A stretch of DNA of 7,044 nucleotides from DASTCC01 sp035711465 (GCA_035711465.1 DASTCC010000250.1:1-7044), one strand, 5' to 3'. Shown: positions 1 through 6,609, counted from the first letter of the stretch. Notes: a model not told the origin generated them from the sequence alone. Numbers and translations are program-made.

Positions 1-279
1 CGCATGGTGCTCGCCGCCGACGCCGACTTCAGCGACGGCTGGCTCGATGCGGTGCTCGTCGACGGCGGCCGCGCCTGGCGTCAGGTCTGGCGCGCGCGGC
101 GGCTGGCCTTCGCGACGCGGCGTCCCGCGCAGGGCATTCACCGCACGCGCGTGCGATCCGCGACGATTGCCGCGGCGCGGCTCGTCTGCCACGTGGACGG
201 CGAACCGTTCGAGGTCGATGGGACCGCCGAAGTCCGGATCGCGCCCCGAGCGCTCCGCGTCGCGGGCGTAGCGACGTGA
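1..279 (+). CDS. Diacylglycerol/lipid kinase family protein, C-terminal part (truncated by window edge)
   Basis: The reading frame is open from base 1 and ends at the TGA at 277-279, so the true start lies outside the window. The visible 92 residues resemble the C-terminal lobe of YegS/LCB5-type lipid kinases, which phosphorylate diacylglycerol or related lipids at the membrane using ATP. The supporting pattern is an Ala-Asp-Phe-Ser-Asp-Gly-Trp-Leu-Asp-Ala segment followed by hydrophobic 'VLV'. Further on come a conserved Asp-Gly-Glu-Pro-Phe (codons near 199-213) and a final 'IAPRALRV' strand, as in the family consensus DGEp....v.P.aLrV. The N-terminal ATP-binding GGDGT motif cannot be checked here. 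The internal ATG at 4 is not a real start. The assignment rests on C-terminal motifs only. Confidence 0.75.
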   Translation, partial: RMVLAADADFSDGWLDAVLVDGGRAWRQVWRARRLAFATRRPAQGIHRTRVRSATIAAARLVCHVDGEPFEVDGTAEVRIAPRALRVAGVAT

Positions 280-337
280 GATCGCGGCGACACTTCTGTC
301 TCTGCGAGCGCCGCGTCATCGGCTGTACGCTGAGCCT

Positions 338-1132
338 GTGCCCTACCGCGTGGATCTTGCGCGTGTTCCCAACGATGCGGCGATCGACCGGCTGATCGAT
401 CTCGGCGCGATTGACGTCGAGTACACGGCGGATGGCGTCGCCGCGCTGATGCCGGACGCCGTCGGCGTCGGCGAGATCTCGAGCTCGTTCGGCGGCGCGG
501 CTGTACGCGTGACGCCCGCCGTGGGCCGAGACGATGGCTCGACCTGGATCCTGAGACCTCGGGCCGTGATCGCCGGCGGTATCGCGCTCGTGCCGGCGGG
601 ATCGGCCGCGGCTGAAGACGCGCTGCTGCTGCATGACAGCAGCGCCTTCGGAACGGGCCGACATCCGACGACGATGCTGTGTCTCGAGGCCATTCGTGAG
701 GCGGTCACGGCGATGCCCGTGCCGCGGGTGCTGGACGTTGGTACCGGATCGGGTGTGCTCGCGCTCGCGGCGTTGAAGATGGGCGTGGCGCGCGCGGTCG
801 GCGTCGATCTCGATGGCGGCGCGATCGCGGCCGCGGCGGCCAATGCGGATCTCAACGGGCTCGGCGCCCGGCTGCGTTTCGTGCGCGGCGACGTCCGCTG
901 TCTCCGCGGGTCGTGGCCACTGGTCGTCGCCAATATCCTCGCCGCGCCGCTCGTCGAGATGTCGTCGGACCTGGCGCCCCGCGTCGCGCGCGGCGGCCGG
1001 CTGGTGTTGTCGGGCATCACGGCCGGTCTGGCCTCCGAGGTCGAGCGCGCCTACCTTCGCGCCGGCTTGCGCCGCGACGACATCCAGGAACGCAACGGGT
1101 GGGCAGCGATGGTGCTGCGGCCGACCTGGTAG
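338..1132 (+). CDS. prmA: Ribosomal protein L11 methyltransferase
   Basis: This 264-residue cytoplasmic SAM-dependent methyltransferase is predicted to methylate ribosomal protein L11 (lysine side chains and the N-terminal amine). The PrmA signature FGTGRHPTT is at residues 104-112 (family: FGTGxHxTT). The SAM-binding motif I VLDVGTGSG is at 131-139, with the acidic ribose-binding residue in VGVDLD near 157. The substrate-side motif NILAAPL at 199-205 matches the PrmA N-[IL]-L-A-x-P-L block. The length is close to the short Thermus-type PrmA and below the roughly 290 residues of the E. coli enzyme, so the N-terminal L11-recognition domain is compact. The GTG start at 338 gives a complete short N-terminal domain, and no strong Shine-Dalgarno site is visible before it. 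It lies 58 nt after the lipid-kinase gene and could share its transcript. Confidence 0.93.
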   Translation: MPYRVDLARVPNDAAIDRLIDLGAIDVEYTADGVAALMPDAVGVGEISSSFGGAAVRVTPAVGRDDGSTWILRPRAVIAGGIALVPAGSAAAEDALLLHDSSAFGTGRHPTTMLCLEAIREAVTAMPVPRVLDVGTGSGVLALAALKMGVARAVGVDLDGGAIAAAAANADLNGLGARLRFVRGDVRCLRGSWPLVVANILAAPLVEMSSDLAPRVARGGRLVLSGITAGLASEVERAYLRAGLRRDDIQERNGWAAMVLRPTW

Positions 1133-1170
1133 ACGCGATCTCGCTGCCGGTTGCGCCCCCGAGCGCCAAG

Positions 1171-1190
1171 TCGGACTATGATTCGGACTA
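1171..1190 (+). promoter_or_regulatory. Possible -10 element and direct repeat upstream of the aldolase-like gene
   Basis: The octamer TCGGACTA occurs twice, at 1171-1178 and 1183-1190, separated by TGAT (12-nt period). The hexamer TATGAT at 1177-1182 overlaps the first copy and is one mismatch from TATAAT. No good -35 box is seen at normal spacing; the nearest is TTGCGC at 1151-1156, with a 20-nt spacer. A start site after this -10 would leave a very short leader before GGAG (1193-1196) and the ATG at 1202. The repeat could be an operator, or chance. Confidence 0.25.
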
Positions 1191-1201
1191 CCGGAGATCC
1201 C

Positions 1202-2233
1202 ATGCGCAAACAGATCGTCCTCGGCGTCGTCGCTCTCGCGGCCTTCGGCCTGTCGGCCGGGGCGCAGTCCCGTCCTCACCTGAATCCGATGGTCGATTTG
1301 CTGGCCGCCAAGCAGGCGGTGTTCGGGCTGGGTCTGCCATCTGCGCGCGGCGGCGGTCCGGGACGCCGCGGCGGTAGCGCGGGCGGCGACGCCCAGCCAG
1401 CGCAGCCGCCGGCGCCGCCGAAGACGCCGCTCGAACTGGCGAAGGACGCGATCGCGCATCCGGAAGCCGACTACTTCTTCTTCGGCGGCATGGAGCGCGG
1501 CGTCGACAACGCGCTGCCCAATTTCACGGCGATGATGGACGCGATCGTCGAAGCCGGCGGCGTGTCGAAGCAGCCGCCGCGGCTGCTGGTGCCGGTCAAC
1601 GTCAAGGCGCCGAATATCTCCGCCGCCGATCGGCCCGCCGATCCGGCGAAGTACGTGAGCGACATCAGCAAGCAGTTGAACGCCGGCGTCTCGTCGATTT
1701 CGTTCGTGGAAGTCGACTCGGCCGAAGAACTGCGTCAGGGCATCGCCGCGATGCGCTTCAAGTCGAAGGGCGGGACGCGCCCGGAAGAGATCGGCAGCGC
1801 CGCCAAGTATTGGGGCCTCACGGACGCGGAGTACCGCCGCCGCGCGGATGTCTGGCCGCTGAATCCGGAAGGCGAGCTCGTCGTGTGGGCGATCATCGAG
1901 ACCAAGGAAGGCCTCGAGAACGTCCGCGAGATCGCGCAGGTGCCCGGCCTCGGCGTCCTCGTTCCCGGCGCCGGCACGCTCGGCGGCATCTTCTCGACCA
2001 CCGGTCCGGACGGCCGACGCGTGCGCGACGACGCGGCGTGGGAAGCGGCGATTCAGAAAGTGCTGTCCGCCTGCAAGGAGTTCAAGGTGCCGTGCGGCTA
2101 TCCGGTCAACGAGAACGACATCGAGACGCGGATGCAGCAGGGCTTCACCGTCGCGATCCTGCAGGCGTTCAACGACCCGGCGTTTCGCGCCGTCGAAAAG
2201 GGACGGGTGCTGAGCGGCAGGGCGAAGAAGTAG
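1202..2233 (+). CDS. Secreted HpcH/HpaI aldolase / citrate lyase family protein with divergent active site
   Basis: This is a 343-residue protein. The ATG at 1202 is chosen because GGAG lies at 1193-1196 and because it gives a proper signal peptide: a basic MRKQ start, a hydrophobic core at residues 5-18, and a likely cut after Ala-Gly-Ala near residue 21. The mature protein follows the HpcH/HpaI TIM-barrel pattern. 'LNPMVDLLAAKQAVFGLGL' (27-45) corresponds to the family N-terminus. 'NAGVSSISFVEVDSAEEL' (160-177) corresponds to the LdaGa..i..P.Ve.a.ea strand. 'IIETKEGLENVREIA' (231-245) carries the conserved Glu metal ligand of the IEt motif. A Gly/Pro/Ala-rich low-complexity insert lies at about 49-74. 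Family members cleave or form C-C bonds on pyruvate or acyl-CoA substrates with a divalent metal and are normally cytoplasmic. Here export is predicted, and the residues expected at the catalytic His, the substrate Arg and the second metal Asp appear changed. The substrate is unknown. It is convergent with the next gene. Confidence 0.8.
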   Translation: MRKQIVLGVVALAAFGLSAGAQSRPHLNPMVDLLAAKQAVFGLGLPSARGGGPGRRGGSAGGDAQPAQPPAPPKTPLELAKDAIAHPEADYFFFGGMERGVDNALPNFTAMMDAIVEAGGVSKQPPRLLVPVNVKAPNISAADRPADPAKYVSDISKQLNAGVSSISFVEVDSAEELRQGIAAMRFKSKGGTRPEEIGSAAKYWGLTDAEYRRRADVWPLNPEGELVVWAIIETKEGLENVREIAQVPGLGVLVPGAGTLGGIFSTTGPDGRRVRDDAAWEAAIQKVLSACKEFKVPCGYPVNENDIETRMQQGFTVAILQAFNDPAFRAVEKGRVLSGRAKK

Positions 2234-2262
2234 TCACGTTCTTCAGCGTGGGCGGCGCGGCC

Positions 2263-4038
2263 TCATCGCCGCGGCAGGGCGAGTCGATCCGGCCCGCGAT
2301 CGCTCGGCTCGCCGCTCGACCGCGTCCGCAGCCGCGATCCCAACCTCAGCGCGAATCCATAGACCGCGAGCGAGACGAAGAGCTGCATCGTCGACGCATG
2401 ACGCAGGTCGTCAGCGAGAATTCGAAGGCCCGCAACCGCGAGTACGGGTACCACGAGCGAGCCGAGCGGCCGGCCGCGCGGAGCCCGTCGGCCGAGTGCC
2501 AGCAGCACCACCGCAACGGCCAGCACGACACCGCGGACCACCGCCAGTCGGCCGGGATCGGGCGGCGATCCGGCCACGACCTGAGCGGTGAAATGCACGA
2601 CCAGCGTGCAGACGCCAACGGTCACGACTGCGGCGGCCGCCAGCCGCGACGCCGCCGTGAGGCGGCTCTCGGGGGATCCGGTCGGCAGTCGAGGTCCGAA
2701 CAGCACGAACGCGGCGCAGACGAGGACGACCAGGATCTCGGGCGCGAGAACCGTCCATCTCGCCGGCGTGACGAGCCAGGTCTGAACGAAGAGATCCCGC
2801 AATGCGCCCAGGAGCGCTGCGGCGACCACGAACACAGCCCCATGCGCGAGGAGCCACGGCTCCAATCGCCGGCCTCCAGTCCACGCGAGCATCGCGCCGA
2901 CGAGGCCGAGCCAGATCGTCCGGGCCGGTCCATCGAATACTGCCAGCGTGCCGACGAAGGCGGCGAGAAGCGACTGATGGAACAGCAGCCGCGCCGCTGC
3001 GTGCTGCGGGCGCTCCTCCGCAATCGCCAGCGCCAGCGCGTAACCGCCAGCCGCGGTGAGCAGCACCAGCGCGCCCAGCCCGAAGTCGAGGCCCGCCGCC
3101 GCTCGCGACGACACCGAGAGCGCCCCGCCAAGGCCGACGACGATCGCCAGCGAGGTCTGAACCGGATCGAAGGCCGTTGGTCGCCGTTGCTGTCGCAGCA
3201 GCCGGACTTGTCCCGCCGTGAGCCCCACGCCCGCATAGAGCAGGGCGAGAAACACCACGGCCGCGGGCGAGGCGAGCGGCAGATGACCGCCCGATCGCGC
3301 CAGGAGCGCCAGGAGGATCAGCGTCGTCACCGCCGCCGCCGGCCATCGCAGACCGCTCCAGGCGTCGTCAGCTGGGAGCGACGTCGTCGCGACGAAGATC
3401 GCGAGCGCGGTGATCAGCCAGGGAATCGGCGATGACGTCGCCACGGCGAGACCGGCGAGCGTCGCCAGCGCGCCGGCGACGATGAGTATCGCCAGCGCAA
3501 CCAGGTGTCGATGGCGCGCGACGGCGAGGCCGAGGAGCGCCAGCAGTCCGAGCGCGGCCGCGGCCGTCCACGGATCGACGGCACCGAATCGCGCCGTGGC
3601 TTCCCAGAGAATGGCCACCGTGATCAGCAGCGCGGTGAGGCCGTGGAAGAGTGCGCTGAACCGATCGCGTGTGGCGGCTCGATCGGCTGCCAGGAACCAG
3701 GCAAGTCCGTAGACGAAGCCGATCGTCAGGCCTGCCGACCGCGACAGCGATCCGGACTCGGTGATGGCGCGAAGCAGGAAGGCGCCGCCGAGCACCATGA
3801 TCGTTCGTCCCGCGAGCGACGCCGCGCCGGTAGTGGGCAGCCGCTGCGCCGGTGCCGCCGCAACCGCAGGCGTCTCGGTTTCAGCAGAGCCCGCTTCGCC
3901 CGCTGCATCGCCGTCGTCCCTTCGCGGTGATGCCTCGAGGCGGCTGAGACGTCGAGTGACGTCGGCCAGCGCGTCTTCGATGGCGCGCAGCCGCTCATCC
4001 CAGTCCGGGGTCTGGCGCAACAGGGACGTCTTAGCCAT
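2263..4038 (-). CDS. Large polytopic membrane protein, DUF2339-like
   Basis: This 591-residue protein is transcribed as the last gene of the minus-strand cluster. It has a short cytosolic-type N-terminus with a predicted coiled coil (about residues 14-36, rich in Leu, Arg and Glu), then an Ala/Glu/Asp-rich linker (38-66). Next comes a segment around GRTIMVLGGAFLLRAITESG (77-96) that resembles the first membrane helix of DUF2339 proteins, then roughly 16-18 hydrophobic segments to the C-terminus. No catalytic motif is recognised. The start at 4038 (ATGGCTAA) overlaps the nrfD stop by 8 nt, which implies translational coupling. An alternative in-frame ATG at 4059 would add seven residues (MRRRPTL) and enlarge the overlap to 29 nt. 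DUF2339 assignment is from sequence memory and tentative, and its function is unknown. A role in envelope assembly or in the neighbouring quinone module is inference from operon position only. Confidence 0.75.
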   Translation of the reverse strand: MAKTSLLRQTPDWDERLRAIEDALADVTRRLSRLEASPRRDDGDAAGEAGSAETETPAVAAAPAQRLPTTGAASLAGRTIMVLGGAFLLRAITESGSLSRSAGLTIGFVYGLAWFLAADRAATRDRFSALFHGLTALLITVAILWEATARFGAVDPWTAAAALGLLALLGLAVARHRHLVALAILIVAGALATLAGLAVATSSPIPWLITALAIFVATTSLPADDAWSGLRWPAAAVTTLILLALLARSGGHLPLASPAAVVFLALLYAGVGLTAGQVRLLRQQRRPTAFDPVQTSLAIVVGLGGALSVSSRAAAGLDFGLGALVLLTAAGGYALALAIAEERPQHAAARLLFHQSLLAAFVGTLAVFDGPARTIWLGLVGAMLAWTGGRRLEPWLLAHGAVFVVAAALLGALRDLFVQTWLVTPARWTVLAPEILVVLVCAAFVLFGPRLPTGSPESRLTAASRLAAAAVVTVGVCTLVVHFTAQVVAGSPPDPGRLAVVRGVVLAVAVVLLALGRRAPRGRPLGSLVVPVLAVAGLRILADDLRHASTMQLFVSLAVYGFALRLGSRLRTRSSGEPSDRGPDRLALPRR

Positions 4039-5203
4039 TAGCGTCGGCCGCCGGCGCATGGTGCCACGGCGGCAGGATTCTGATCAGGACGGCGAGGATC
4101 GCGAACGGCAGCAGCATGATCAGGATCGCCGGCAGCAGCCCTTCGCGGGTGGCGAACCCCAGCTTGTAGGTCGTGTAGCCGAGAAAGCTCTTCGAGAACA
4201 GCTGCCCGCCGATGACGACGTTCCAGCGCATCGCGAAGATGCCGACCAGAGCCGCCGCCGCGGCCGTCGCATACGCGCGGCGGCGGGCGCGGTCGCTCAG
4301 CCGGACGAGCTGGGTGAGCGCGAGCAGGCCGATCGGCAGGAAGGTGCCGACGCCGAACTGCATCACGATCTGCGACGTGAACAGCCGCGTCTTGACCATG
4401 AAGTCGAGCGCCCGGAGCGACTCGTCCGCTTCGTACAGCCGGTGGATGAGGTCGAGCGCTTCGAGCGAGACGTCGACGAGGAACGCGTAGAAGAGATAGC
4501 GGGCGATGGTATCGAGGCAGGCCATGTCCATCGCCACGCGGCGCAGCGCCGAGGTGGCCATGTAGATCAGCAGCACCGCGGCGATGCCGGAGACGATGGC
4601 CGAGAACAGGAACACGACCGGCATCAGCGGCGTGGACCACCACGGGTTGGCCTTGACCGAGCCGAAGATGAAGCCGACATAGCCGTGCAGCAGAAACGCC
4701 GACGGGATGCCGATGATCGTCACGGCGCGGCCGATCCGGTCGTCGAGCGCGAGCGCCGCGGGGCTGATGTCGTCGGACCAGAGCGTCAGCGCGCCGTAGA
4801 GGCGACGCTTCCAGCCGGTGCTCGCCCGCCACGTCAGCACCAGATCCCGCCGGTAATCGAACCAGATCTCGAGCACCAGCACCGCCATCAGGTACCAGAG
4901 ATAGACGAAGCCGAACATGGCCATCGCCGATTCGCGGTGCGGCGTCAGGTACATGTTGTACGACCGCTCCGGATGGCCGAGGTGCATCTGCAGCGGCAGC
5001 GGCGCGACCACCAGGAACGCCAGTGCCGTGAGCAGCGCCAGCCGGTACGTCGGCTTGACCGCGACGACGTTGAACACGCGCTCGAGCGACGACAGGATGA
5101 AGGCGCCGGCGACCAGGCCGGTGATGTACGGGTAGAGCACGATCAGGATGCTCCACTGCAGCTCGACCTCGTTCGGATAGATGTAGCCTTCGACGCCGGG
5201 CAT
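4031..5203 (-). CDS. NrfD/PsrC-family quinone-interacting integral membrane subunit
   Basis: This 390-residue membrane protein has about nine hydrophobic helices (approximate residues 17-38, 52-72, 92-114, 160-180, 195-216, 236-255, 274-300, 308-328, 357-378). NrfD/PsrC proteins anchor a periplasmic Fe-S partner and exchange electrons with the menaquinone or ubiquinone pool. Typical features seen are the N-terminal 'PYITGLVAGAFILSS' helix with small residues and the loop 'LGHPERSYNMYLTPHRESA' after the second helix, resembling the LGxPxR region of the family. The length is nearer the 380-400-residue DsrP/HybB-like members than the 318-residue E. coli NrfD. The start is well set by an AGGAGG at 5215-5210, six bases before the ATG. 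It is 12 nt downstream of the ferredoxin gene and overlaps the next gene by 8 nt. It carries no redox cofactor ligands of its own that I can identify. Confidence 0.88.
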   Translation of the reverse strand: MPGVEGYIYPNEVELQWSILIVLYPYITGLVAGAFILSSLERVFNVVAVKPTYRLALLTALAFLVVAPLPLQMHLGHPERSYNMYLTPHRESAMAMFGFVYLWYLMAVLVLEIWFDYRRDLVLTWRASTGWKRRLYGALTLWSDDISPAALALDDRIGRAVTIIGIPSAFLLHGYVGFIFGSVKANPWWSTPLMPVVFLFSAIVSGIAAVLLIYMATSALRRVAMDMACLDTIARYLFYAFLVDVSLEALDLIHRLYEADESLRALDFMVKTRLFTSQIVMQFGVGTFLPIGLLALTQLVRLSDRARRRAYATAAAAALVGIFAMRWNVVIGGQLFSKSFLGYTTYKLGFATREGLLPAILIMLLPFAILAVLIRILPPWHHAPAADANG

Positions 5204-5209
5204 CCCGCG

Positions 5210-5215
5210 CCTCCT
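5210..5215 (-). promoter_or_regulatory. Ribosome binding site of the nrfD-like gene
   Basis: On the minus strand AGGAGG is followed by six bases and ATG at 5203. It begins directly after the ferredoxin TGA stop. It fixes the start codon and supports re-initiation along one transcript. Confidence 0.8.
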
Positions 5216-5980
5216 TCAGCGAACCGAGCCGTCGAGACCGTGGTAGAACGCCTTGGCCCCCGTCGCCAACTGCGGCTTGAGCACGTGCACCGTGTGGGTG
5301 CGCAGGAACTCGTGCACCGGGTCGGCGGGATTCTTCAGATCGACGAGCTGGCGCGCGCCCGTCGGACACGCCTCGCAGCAGGCCGTGGTCAGGCCCTTGG
5401 TGATCCGGTGGTAGCAGAGCGTGCACTTGTCGGCGGTGTGCGTCCGCGGATCGATGTACCGGCATCCGTACGGGCACGCCTGCACGCAGTAGCGGCAGCC
5501 GAGGCAGCGGTCCTTGTCCACGAGCACGACGCCGTCGGGGCTCTCGAACGTCGCGCCGACCGGACAGACCTGCACGCACGGTGAGCTGACGCAGTGGTTG
5601 CAGAGCTTCGGGACGAAGAACACCTTCTTGCCGCTCCCGTCCTGGTCGATCGCCGGGAAGCCGTCGTAGCCGCCGTTCGGGCTGTCGACGATGGGGTGAT
5701 CCATGTCGGCGGGATCGACCTGGTAGCGCTCGACCCAGGTCCGGAACACGCCCGGCTCGTTCGGCACGTCGTTCTCCGCCTTGCAGGCGCGCACGCAGTT
5801 GCCGCAGCCGATGCACTTGTCGATGTCGATGAGCATGCCCCACCAGTGCGCGGCGGCGTCGTAGTTGGGGGCCTGCGCCGGCGTGCCGGCCAGAACGTAG
5901 TCCCAGGCCAGCGATGCGGCACCCGTCAGCGCGATGAAGCGGCCGGTGTCGGCGAGAAAGCGGCGGCGGTCGGTGTCCAT
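5216..5980 (-). CDS. Tat-exported 4Fe-4S ferredoxin subunit with four clusters (NrfC/DsrO/PsrB type)
   Basis: This 254-residue protein is predicted to relay electrons between the NrfD subunit and a periplasmic partner. The N-terminus DRRRFLADTG followed by a hydrophobic stretch (residues 13-30) is a twin-arginine signal close to S/T-R-R-x-F-L-K, with Asp in place of Ser/Thr, so it should be exported folded. Four cysteine quartets are visible. They lie at 56, 59, 62, 66 (Cx2Cx2Cx3C), at 127, 130, 135, 139 (Cx2Cx4Cx3C), at 159, 162, 165, 169 (Cx2Cx2Cx3C) and at 186, 189, 201, 205 (Cx2Cx11Cx3C). This is the cluster layout of DmsB/NrfC/PsrB-type subunits. There are extra cysteines at 173 and 202. 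The ATG at 5980 follows GAGGAG at 5995-5990, which overlaps the cytochrome stop codon; the gap between the genes is 13 nt. No C-terminal membrane anchor is present. Confidence 0.9.
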   Translation of the reverse strand: MDTDRRRFLADTGRFIALTGAASLAWDYVLAGTPAQAPNYDAAAHWWGMLIDIDKCIGCGNCVRACKAENDVPNEPGVFRTWVERYQVDPADMDHPIVDSPNGGYDGFPAIDQDGSGKKVFFVPKLCNHCVSSPCVQVCPVGATFESPDGVVLVDKDRCLGCRYCVQACPYGCRYIDPRTHTADKCTLCYHRITKGLTTACCEACPTGARQLVDLKNPADPVHEFLRTHTVHVLKPQLATGAKAFYHGLDGSVR

Positions 5981-5989
5981 GCGAGCGCG

Positions 5990-5995
5990 CTCCTC
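5990..5995 (-). promoter_or_regulatory. Ribosome binding site of the ferredoxin gene
   Basis: GAGGAG on the minus strand lies nine bases before the ATG at 5980 and shares bases with the TGA stop of the cytochrome gene (5996-5994). This suggests coupled translation of the two genes. Confidence 0.65.
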
Positions 5996-6467
5996 AGGGA
6001 CGCTGCGGATCGAATCCCGGTCGATGCGGGCGGTGGCATCCGCTGCACGGGCCGCTCTCGCTGTGATCGGCAGGCAGAATCTGCGGAAACGCCGCTGGCG
6101 TGCCCGGCTGCTTCAGGTGACAGCCGAGGCAGAGCGTGCGCGGGTTCAGCGCGCGGGGGCGGATGTCGAACTCGCCCGACGCGTGTCGCGCGAGCGGGCC
6201 GTGACAGGCCTCGCACCGGACCTGCGCATGGGCGCCGGCCTTGCGCAGGTCGCCGACGTCGCTGTGGCACTCGACGCACGGGGCCTCGCCCGAATAGAGG
6301 AGAGGCCGGTTCCGGTTGTCGTCCAGCGCGCCGGCGCGATAGAAGCCGTGGACACCGAAGTCGGAGGGAATGAGGGCGGACCGCAGGATCAGGAAGGCCA
6401 GAAAGCCCGCGGCGAACAACCCCGCGACCCTGATGACGTGATTGGCGTGGCCGACGCGGAACCCCAT
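5994..6467 (-). CDS. Membrane-anchored tetraheme cytochrome c
   Basis: This 157-residue protein has one N-terminal hydrophobic helix (residues 11-33), read as an uncleaved signal anchor, and a periplasmic domain with four CXXCH heme c sites: CVECH 64-68, CEACH 85-89, CLGCH 113-117 and CSGCH 141-145. Spare histidines that could be distal ligands are at 40, 80, 95, 135 and 148. The last two heme sites with 'CSGCHRPH' resemble the paired-CXXCH motif of multiheme cytochromes. It should pass electrons between the Fe-S subunit and a periplasmic donor or acceptor. The start at 6467 is preferred because GAGGTG lies at 6479-6474, six bases upstream. A GTG at 6518 would add 17 residues and put a hairpin-forming sequence inside the gene. 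It is first in the minus-strand cluster. It differs from DsrJ in heme number (four, not three), so I give no gene name. Confidence 0.88.
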   Translation of the reverse strand: MGFRVGHANHVIRVAGLFAAGFLAFLILRSALIPSDFGVHGFYRAGALDDNRNRPLLYSGEAPCVECHSDVGDLRKAGAHAQVRCEACHGPLARHASGEFDIRPRALNPRTLCLGCHLKQPGTPAAFPQILPADHSESGPCSGCHRPHRPGFDPQRP

Positions 6468-6472
6468 GAGGT

Positions 6473-6479
6473 CCACCTC
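6473..6479 (-). promoter_or_regulatory. Ribosome binding site of the cytochrome gene
   Basis: GAGGTGG on the minus strand, where the GAGGTG part is six bases from the ATG at 6467. It decides that ATG against the upstream GTG at 6518. Confidence 0.6.
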
Positions 6480-6485
6480 TGGCGT

Positions 6486-6518
6486 GAAGCTGTCTGCGAC
6501 CGAGTGTGCAAGGCGCAC
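6486..6518 (-). repeat. Short hairpin-bearing motif, copy A (upstream of the cytochrome operon)
   Basis: On the plus strand GCGACCGAGTG (6496-6506) runs into GTGTGC-AAG-GCGCAC, a six-pair inverted repeat with one G-T pair. The same 11 bases followed by another GTGCGC/GCGCAC inverted repeat recur at 6788-6819. The upstream GAAG is also shared. In copy A the motif sits about 30-50 nt ahead of the cytochrome start, within the likely promoter or leader. It may be a dispersed repeat or a regulatory site, and two copies alone do not settle this. Confidence 0.3.
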
Positions 6519-6587
6519 GCCATCGCGGGCAGGCTCGCGGCAGCCTGAGCCCGTCGCCGGTGATTCCTGCTGGTGCGGAAAAGTTCG

Positions 6588-6609
6588 CGCGCGTCAGGAA
6601 GAACGCGCG
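6588..6609. repeat. GC-rich inverted repeat in the divergent intergenic region
   Basis: CGCGCGT (6588-6594) and ACGCGCG (6603-6609) are perfect seven-base complements separated by eight bases. They lie in the 213-nt space between the cytochrome operon (minus) and tRNA-Leu (plus). Further alternating CG runs follow at about 6611-6622. It could be an operator, a leader hairpin or simply skewed composition. No convincing -35/-10 pair was found on either strand here; only a weak TTAAGCT at 6658-6664 precedes the tRNA. Confidence 0.35.

Noticed and set aside
1151..1201. Upstream ATG/GTG-type start near 1151 for the aldolase-like protein
   Set aside because: It would put charged residues ahead of the signal peptide. 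The ATG at 1202 has GGAG at 1193-1196 and a normal MRKQ signal start.
29..1459. Long minus-strand open frame (476 codons) opposite the lipid kinase, prmA and the aldolase-like gene
   Set aside because: Its translation is Arg/Ala-rich without domains, as expected for the antisense of GC-rich codons. The plus-strand genes have clear family motifs.
2224..2250. Rho-independent terminator between the convergent genes
   Set aside because: GAAGAA/TTCTTC (6 pairs) and CACG/CGTG (4 pairs) are weak competing stems with no T run. Part of the first stem is coding sequence.
1810..3435. Plus-strand open frame of 541 codons
   Set aside because: It runs through the end of the aldolase-like gene and then antisense to the membrane protein. 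Composition is Arg/Gln/Glu-rich and no motif or ribosome site is seen.
3761..5584. Plus-strand open frame of 607 codons opposite the NrfD and ferredoxin genes
   Set aside because: Charged, repetitive, motif-free translation. The opposite strand encodes well-supported NrfD and Fe-S proteins.
4038..5843. Minus-strand open frame of 601 codons in another frame across ferredoxin and nrfD
   Set aside because: An Arg/Ala/Pro-rich out-of-frame shadow of two genes that have cysteine motifs, good ribosome sites and proper membrane helices.
5216..6467. Naming the genes dsrJ, dsrO, dsrP
   Set aside because: The order matches, but the cytochrome has four CXXCH motifs and no dsrMK or dsrAB is in view. 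Naming would overstate the evidence.
6468..6518. GTG at 6518 as the cytochrome start
   Set aside because: No Shine-Dalgarno sequence is placed for it, whereas GAGGTG is ideally placed for the ATG at 6467. The extra residues lie in a hairpin-forming leader.
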